From: Methylocapsa sp.
GTDB taxonomy: Bacteria; Pseudomonadota; Alphaproteobacteria; Rhizobiales; Beijerinckiaceae
Reading direction: 5' to 3'
Assembly (NCBI GenBank): GCA_017353815.1
Contig: JAFMSB010000051.1
Span: forward strand, 1-8,631
Length of the DNA stretch: 8,631 nucleotides
This document shows positions 6,249-8,631 of the stretch, piece after piece. Each line of letters begins with the position of its first letter. Positions within the stretch are counted from its first letter, which is position 1. The translations under genes and the position numbers were made by a program. The notes under the pieces were generated by a model, which searched no databases, was not told the DNA's origin, and saw nothing but the letters and a program-made list of their open reading frames with translations.

Positions 6249-6944
6249 TTATCCCTTCAAAAGCGGTGCAAGCAAATTGTCGAGCGCGTCACGCGGGATT
6301 TCGCCCTTCTGCCGCTTGCCGTTTATGAAGAAGGTCGGGGTTGCCGCCACCCCGAATTTTTCGGCGGCGCGATCATGCACCTGGGCGATTTTGTCGTAGA
6401 GCGCCTGATCCTTGAGGCAGGCATCAAAAGCCGCTTGACTCATCCCTGTTTGTTTGAGCAAGCCAGCCAGCGCTTCGAGCGGCTTATCGGTAAAAGCCCA
6501 ATTCTTCTGTTGCGCGAAAAGGAGTTCGACGACGGCATTCCGCTTGTCGTCCCCCGAGCAGCGAGCCAGCATAAATCCTGCTGCGCCGAGCTGGTCAAGA
6601 GGGAACTCGCGGAGGACGAACTTTACCTTTCCGGTATCGATGTATTTCTTCTTCAGTTCTGGAAAAGCGCCCGTGGAAAACGCCGCGCAGTGGCTGCAAG
6701 TCATCGACGCATATTCCACGATCGTGACAGGCGCGTCCTTCGAGCCTATGACCAGGTCGGGCAGGGCCTCGCCCGCCATCAGCTGGTCCATTGGCACGTC
6801 GTCCCCTTGGGCCAGGACCGGGGCGGGGGGGGTGCCGGGGAGGATTCCGGCTGATCCAGCAAGCGCTGAGGCAACAAAAGCGGCGGCCTTCAACACCCCG
6901 CGCCGGGTTCTCCTTGCAATCTGGCTTCTGTTTGGAAAATTCAT
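6249..6944 (-). CDS. Tat-exported DsbA-family thiol:disulfide oxidoreductase
   Basis: This is a 231-aa thioredoxin-fold protein of the DsbA family (Thioredoxin_4-like, alphaproteobacterial type), expected to act on disulfides in the periplasm. The N-terminus carries a twin-arginine signal: TRRGVLK at 13-19, a hydrophobic stretch at about 20-35, and a likely cleavage after PVLA (about 42-45). The mature domain has the CxxC active site C83-S-H-C86 and the cis-proline loop ATPTFFINGK (T202-P203). Two more cysteines, C129 and C176, fit the second disulfide seen in some alphaproteobacterial DsbA proteins. I chose the ATG at 6944 because GGAG lies 9 nt upstream and the Tat motif is then near the N-terminus. 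An ATG at 6959 (5 residues longer) and a TTG at 6986 are alternatives. It could act as oxidase, isomerase or in cytochrome assembly; the sequence does not decide. Confidence 0.9.
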   Translation of the reverse strand: MNFPNRSQIARRTRRGVLKAAAFVASALAGSAGILPGTPPAPVLAQGDDVPMDQLMAGEALPDLVIGSKDAPVTIVEYASMTCSHCAAFSTGAFPELKKKYIDTGKVKFVLREFPLDQLGAAGFMLARCSGDDKRNAVVELLFAQQKNWAFTDKPLEALAGLLKQTGMSQAAFDACLKDQALYDKIAQVHDRAAEKFGVAATPTFFINGKRQKGEIPRDALDNLLAPLLKG

Positions 6945-6984
6945 AGGCTTAGGCTCCATCTCTGCGGGCGCACGCTGATTTGCC

Positions 6985-7011
6985 AAAATAAGAGGCGGGA
7001 AGGCAAGTCAA
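6985..7011 (-). promoter_or_regulatory. Candidate sigma70-type promoter of the dsbA-family gene
   Basis: On the minus strand, TTGACT (7006-7011, 5/6 to the -35 consensus) is followed after 15 nt by TATTTT (6985-6990, 4/6 to the -10 consensus), about 40 nt upstream of the chosen ATG. The spacer is 2 nt shorter than ideal, so this is only a candidate. Confidence 0.35.
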
Positions 7012-7136
7012 TTCACTCGCCGGCAGGCAATGTTGGCGCTGCCCCCGCCCGCCTTAGGGGGATCTTGCAGTTGGCGTGGAGAGGGTACAAATTGCACGGA
7101 AATAGCGGCAGACTTGCTTAAAGGGAGGATTATTGC

Positions 7137-7277
7137 ATGGACCGTGTTATGATGACGTTCTTTGCCATGGTGCTGGCCGGGCTCATGCTCGCGGCTATCT
7201 GGGCTGTCGTCTCCGCTGGGACAACGTTTGAAAAGGTGGAGGATGGCGTGACCGGCTGGGTACAGAAGCACTTATGA
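7137..7277 (+). CDS. Small single-pass membrane protein, 46 aa, unknown function
   Basis: I do not recognise this protein. The ATG at 7137 is preceded by GGGAGG at 7123-7128 with an 8-nt gap, a strong SD, and the frame runs 46 codons to a TGA. Residues about 5-28 (MMTFFAMVLAG followed by LMLAAIWAVVSAG) form a clear transmembrane helix. The C-terminal 18 residues (TTFEKVEDGVTGWVQKHL) are polar and could be an amphipathic helix. The N-terminus is very short (MDRV). It is divergent from the dsbA-family gene and is followed by a 9-bp inverted repeat. The SD plus the ordered hydrophobic/polar layout argue for a real gene. It might be a small accessory subunit of a membrane complex, but nothing here shows which. 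Confidence 0.65.
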   Translation: MDRVMMTFFAMVLAGLMLAAIWAVVSAGTTFEKVEDGVTGWVQKHL

Positions 7278-7279
7278 TA

Positions 7280-7313
7280 CGGGCCTTTTGGCCAGTCTCC
7301 CGCGAAAGGCCCG
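7280..7313 (+). terminator. Inverted repeat just after the small membrane protein gene
   Basis: Perfect 9-bp arms CGGGCCTTT (7280-7288) and AAAGGCCCG (7305-7313) flank a 16-nt loop, starting 3 nt after the stop codon. No T-run follows on the plus strand, so it is not a classical intrinsic terminator. It may be a 3'-end stabilising or U-less terminating hairpin. Confidence 0.4.
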
Positions 7314-7499
7314 GTTGAATTCCGGGCTGCACGGCGGAGCGGGCCTGCAATCGCCCCGAAGTGCCTGGACATGATGATCGCATTCTGCGCGCCCGGGAAA
7401 GTATGCACCGCCCCTCCTATGCCATCTGCCGGGAACCGCCTCGCCCGGCGAGCAAGAGGCTGGGACATTGTCTCTGCCTCGTTTGAGCCGATGGTCCGC
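7314..7499. other. Non-coding stretch between small membrane gene and cytochrome terminator
   Basis: I see no supportable gene or RNA here. A 60-codon plus-strand frame from 7371 has no SD, reads as low-information residues and runs through the terminator into the minus-strand cytochrome gene, so it was not accepted. Confidence 0.5.
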
Positions 7500-7526
7500 A
7501 AAAAGCCTGGGGCGCGGCGCCCCGGG
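7500..7526 (-). terminator. Rho-independent terminator of the cytochrome c gene
   Basis: On the minus strand, a 9-bp GC-rich stem (right arm CGCCCCGGG, left arm CCTGGGGCG on the plus strand, including one G-T pair) with a 3-nt loop is followed after one C by a run of five T. It begins about 27 nt after the cytochrome stop codon. This is a textbook intrinsic terminator and ends the minus-strand respiratory unit. Confidence 0.85.
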
Positions 7527-7553
7527 CAAGAAGAGATTTCGATTGATCTTTGA

Positions 7554-8381
7554 TCAGTCTTGCGGCCGGAAGAGCCTCACAGCCGAATAATATTCCGCAA
7601 GCTTCTCCATTTCCTTAGGCTGCAATTTCGCTGCAATCCCCCGCATCCGGTCAAAAATATCATTGCAGCGGCCGTTGTTCGCGAACGCCTCAAGCTGCGC
7701 TTGCAAATATTCTTGTCTTTGTCCGGCAAGAGTTGGAGTCTCAATCGGGCCGCCTGCATGCGCGCCATGACACGAGGCGCAGCTTGGAACTCCGCGCGCC
7801 GAATTCCCGTATTCGACGAGCCGGACGACGTCCGGATCTCCCGAGGAGATGGTTTTCGGATCAAGCGCTCCCTTGGTCAAGGCCGAAAAATGGGCCGCGA
7901 CATCCGCCATCTGCTCGTCGTCGAGGTCATGGACGACGCCGGCCATGATCTCGTTTGCCCGGGCGCCGTTCTTGAAGTCATGCAATTGCTTGTAGATTGC
8001 AAAGGCCGATTGGCCTGACATGTGTTTGCTGGGTTGCCGACTCGCCTTTTTCACCGTGGCACGAAGCACAAATATTGGCGGCAATCTCATTGCCATTCTT
8101 CGTATTGGGGTGATGCAGCCGCTCGATCACCTGCGGGGTCCAGGCCACCATCGAGACAGGCTGCGCCTTCGTTTTGCTTGATGGCTGGCGCGCGGCCGGC
8201 GAGCCTGGCTGAAGGCCAAGCGACCGGCAGATCGCGGCAAAGACACTAAGGCCCGCCGATTCGCCTTGGACGGCAGGAGGACGATGAATCCAAGCAAGGC
8301 CGCAATGGCGACGAGGAAAACAACAACGGCAGCGGCCCGCCATGACCACAGCCGGCTCGCAGAGTCAGCCGCTGGCGGCAT
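7554..8381 (-). pseudogene. Membrane-anchored diheme cytochrome c, frame broken twice
   Basis: Read across two frame changes, this encodes about 275 aa. It has an N-terminal membrane anchor (residues about 16-37, AAAVVVFLVAIAALLGFIVLLP), then a linker with VFAAICRSLG and VAWTPQVIERLHHP. A first cytochrome c domain has heme motif CASCH (8056-8070), and a second has heme motif CASCH (7767-7781) and a C-terminal helix (EMEKLAEYYSAVRLF). It would pass electrons at the periplasmic face of the membrane, plausibly to the oxidase encoded upstream. The start at 8381 follows GGGGAGGG. Frame 1 is lost at about 8268-8273 (a base appears missing) and regained between the first heme codons and MSGQSAFAIYKQL, about 8028-8055 (one base extra or two missing; a five-T run lies at 8047-8051). 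The original frame has a stop near 8127, so neither single frame makes the protein. It is either a recent pseudogene or a sequence error. Confidence 0.8.
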
Positions 8382-8385
8382 GCTA

Positions 8386-8393
8386 CCCTCCCC
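8386..8393 (-). promoter_or_regulatory. Shine-Dalgarno deciding the cytochrome start
   Basis: Minus-strand GGGGAGGG lies 4 nt before the ATG at 8381. It favours this start over an ATG at 8417 in the same frame, which has no SD. Confidence 0.7.
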
Positions 8394-8424
8394 GGTCGAC
8401 ACGATGGACGACGGCATGCGGCGC

Positions 8425-8631
8425 TTACACCACAATGGCCTGCTGCACAATCGGCCATCCATAGGTTACGGCCATCAGGAAGGCGAGGAGCCCGTTCCAC
8501 AGCCGAAATCCGTTGAGCGCAGAGGGAACAGGGGCATCCGGATGGACGGCAAGTGCGAAGCGGTAAGGCACGCTGGCGGAAAACGGCTGCTCGCGGTGTG
8601 CGATGAGATGGCGCAGGAAGAGGAGTGCGCT
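8425..8631 (-). CDS. C-terminal fragment of a membrane protein, probably heme-copper oxidase subunit I
   Basis: Only the last 68 codons are in the window, and the frame is open through the right edge. It reads LLFLRHLIAHREQPFSA, then YRFALAVHPDAPVPSALNG, then a hydrophobic helix FRLWNGLLAFLMAVTYGWPI and ends QQAIVV. A loop with a conserved-looking VHP segment followed by LNGFRLWN and a final transmembrane helix resembles the C-terminus of certain cytochrome c oxidase subunit I proteins. A membrane-anchored cytochrome c gene 43 nt downstream on the same strand fits an alternative terminal oxidase operon. The family call is inference from a short tail; another oxidase subunit or unrelated membrane protein cannot be excluded. 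Confidence 0.5.
   Translation of the reverse strand, partial: SALLFLRHLIAHREQPFSASVPYRFALAVHPDAPVPSALNGFRLWNGLLAFLMAVTYGWPIVQQAIVV

Noticed and set aside
7092..7120. TTGCAC as a -35 box or sigma54 element before the small membrane gene
   Set aside because: The -10 candidate at 17-nt spacing (TGCTTA) is poor, and no GG/GC pair has sigma54 spacing.
7371..7553. 60-aa plus-strand open frame
   Set aside because: There is no SD, no recognisable pattern, and it runs across a strong minus-strand terminator.

Overview
The window looks like chromosomal DNA of an alphaproteobacterial methylotroph, possibly a methanotroph of the Beijerinckiaceae/Methylocystaceae type. The reasons are a complete fhcB-A-D-C set (the formyltransferase/hydrolase complex of tetrahydromethanopterin-dependent C1 oxidation), a GC-rich coding background, and alphaproteobacterial-style respiratory and periplasmic genes. 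The taxonomic guess is inference; nothing in the window fixes the genus.

Positions 1-262 are a leader with no supportable gene. It holds an 11-bp perfect tandem repeat, an inverted repeat and a good Shine-Dalgarno for fhcB. Positions 263-6011 are one tightly packed plus-strand unit: fhcB, fhcA, fhcD, fhcC, folP, folK. Every junction abuts or overlaps (0, 13, 4, 4 and 17 nt), so the six genes very probably form one translationally coupled operon. FhcABCD moves the formyl group from formyl-H4MPT to a methanofuran-type cofactor and releases formate. FolK and FolP make the pterin pyrophosphate and dihydropteroate for folate, the other C1 carrier that takes up this formate. folB, often found between folP and folK, is absent here.

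Positions 6012-6248 are an AT-rich spacer. It contains a 15-bp palindrome and, 3 nt further on, a 16-mer matching the bacterial parS (ParB-binding centromere) consensus at 15 of 16 positions. It is the most notable non-coding signal in the window. Next, on the minus strand, is a Tat-exported DsbA-family thiol oxidoreductase (6249-6944). A divergent 46-aa single-pass membrane protein with a strong SD lies at 7137-7277. It is followed by a 9-bp inverted repeat and about 200 bases without a recognisable gene.

Positions 7500-8631 are a minus-strand respiratory segment. The C-terminal tail of a membrane protein, probably a heme-copper oxidase subunit I, runs off the right edge. It is followed by a membrane-anchored diheme cytochrome c whose reading frame is broken twice by opposite, compensating shifts, and then by a clear rho-independent terminator. 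The broken cytochrome is either a young pseudogene or a sequence error.
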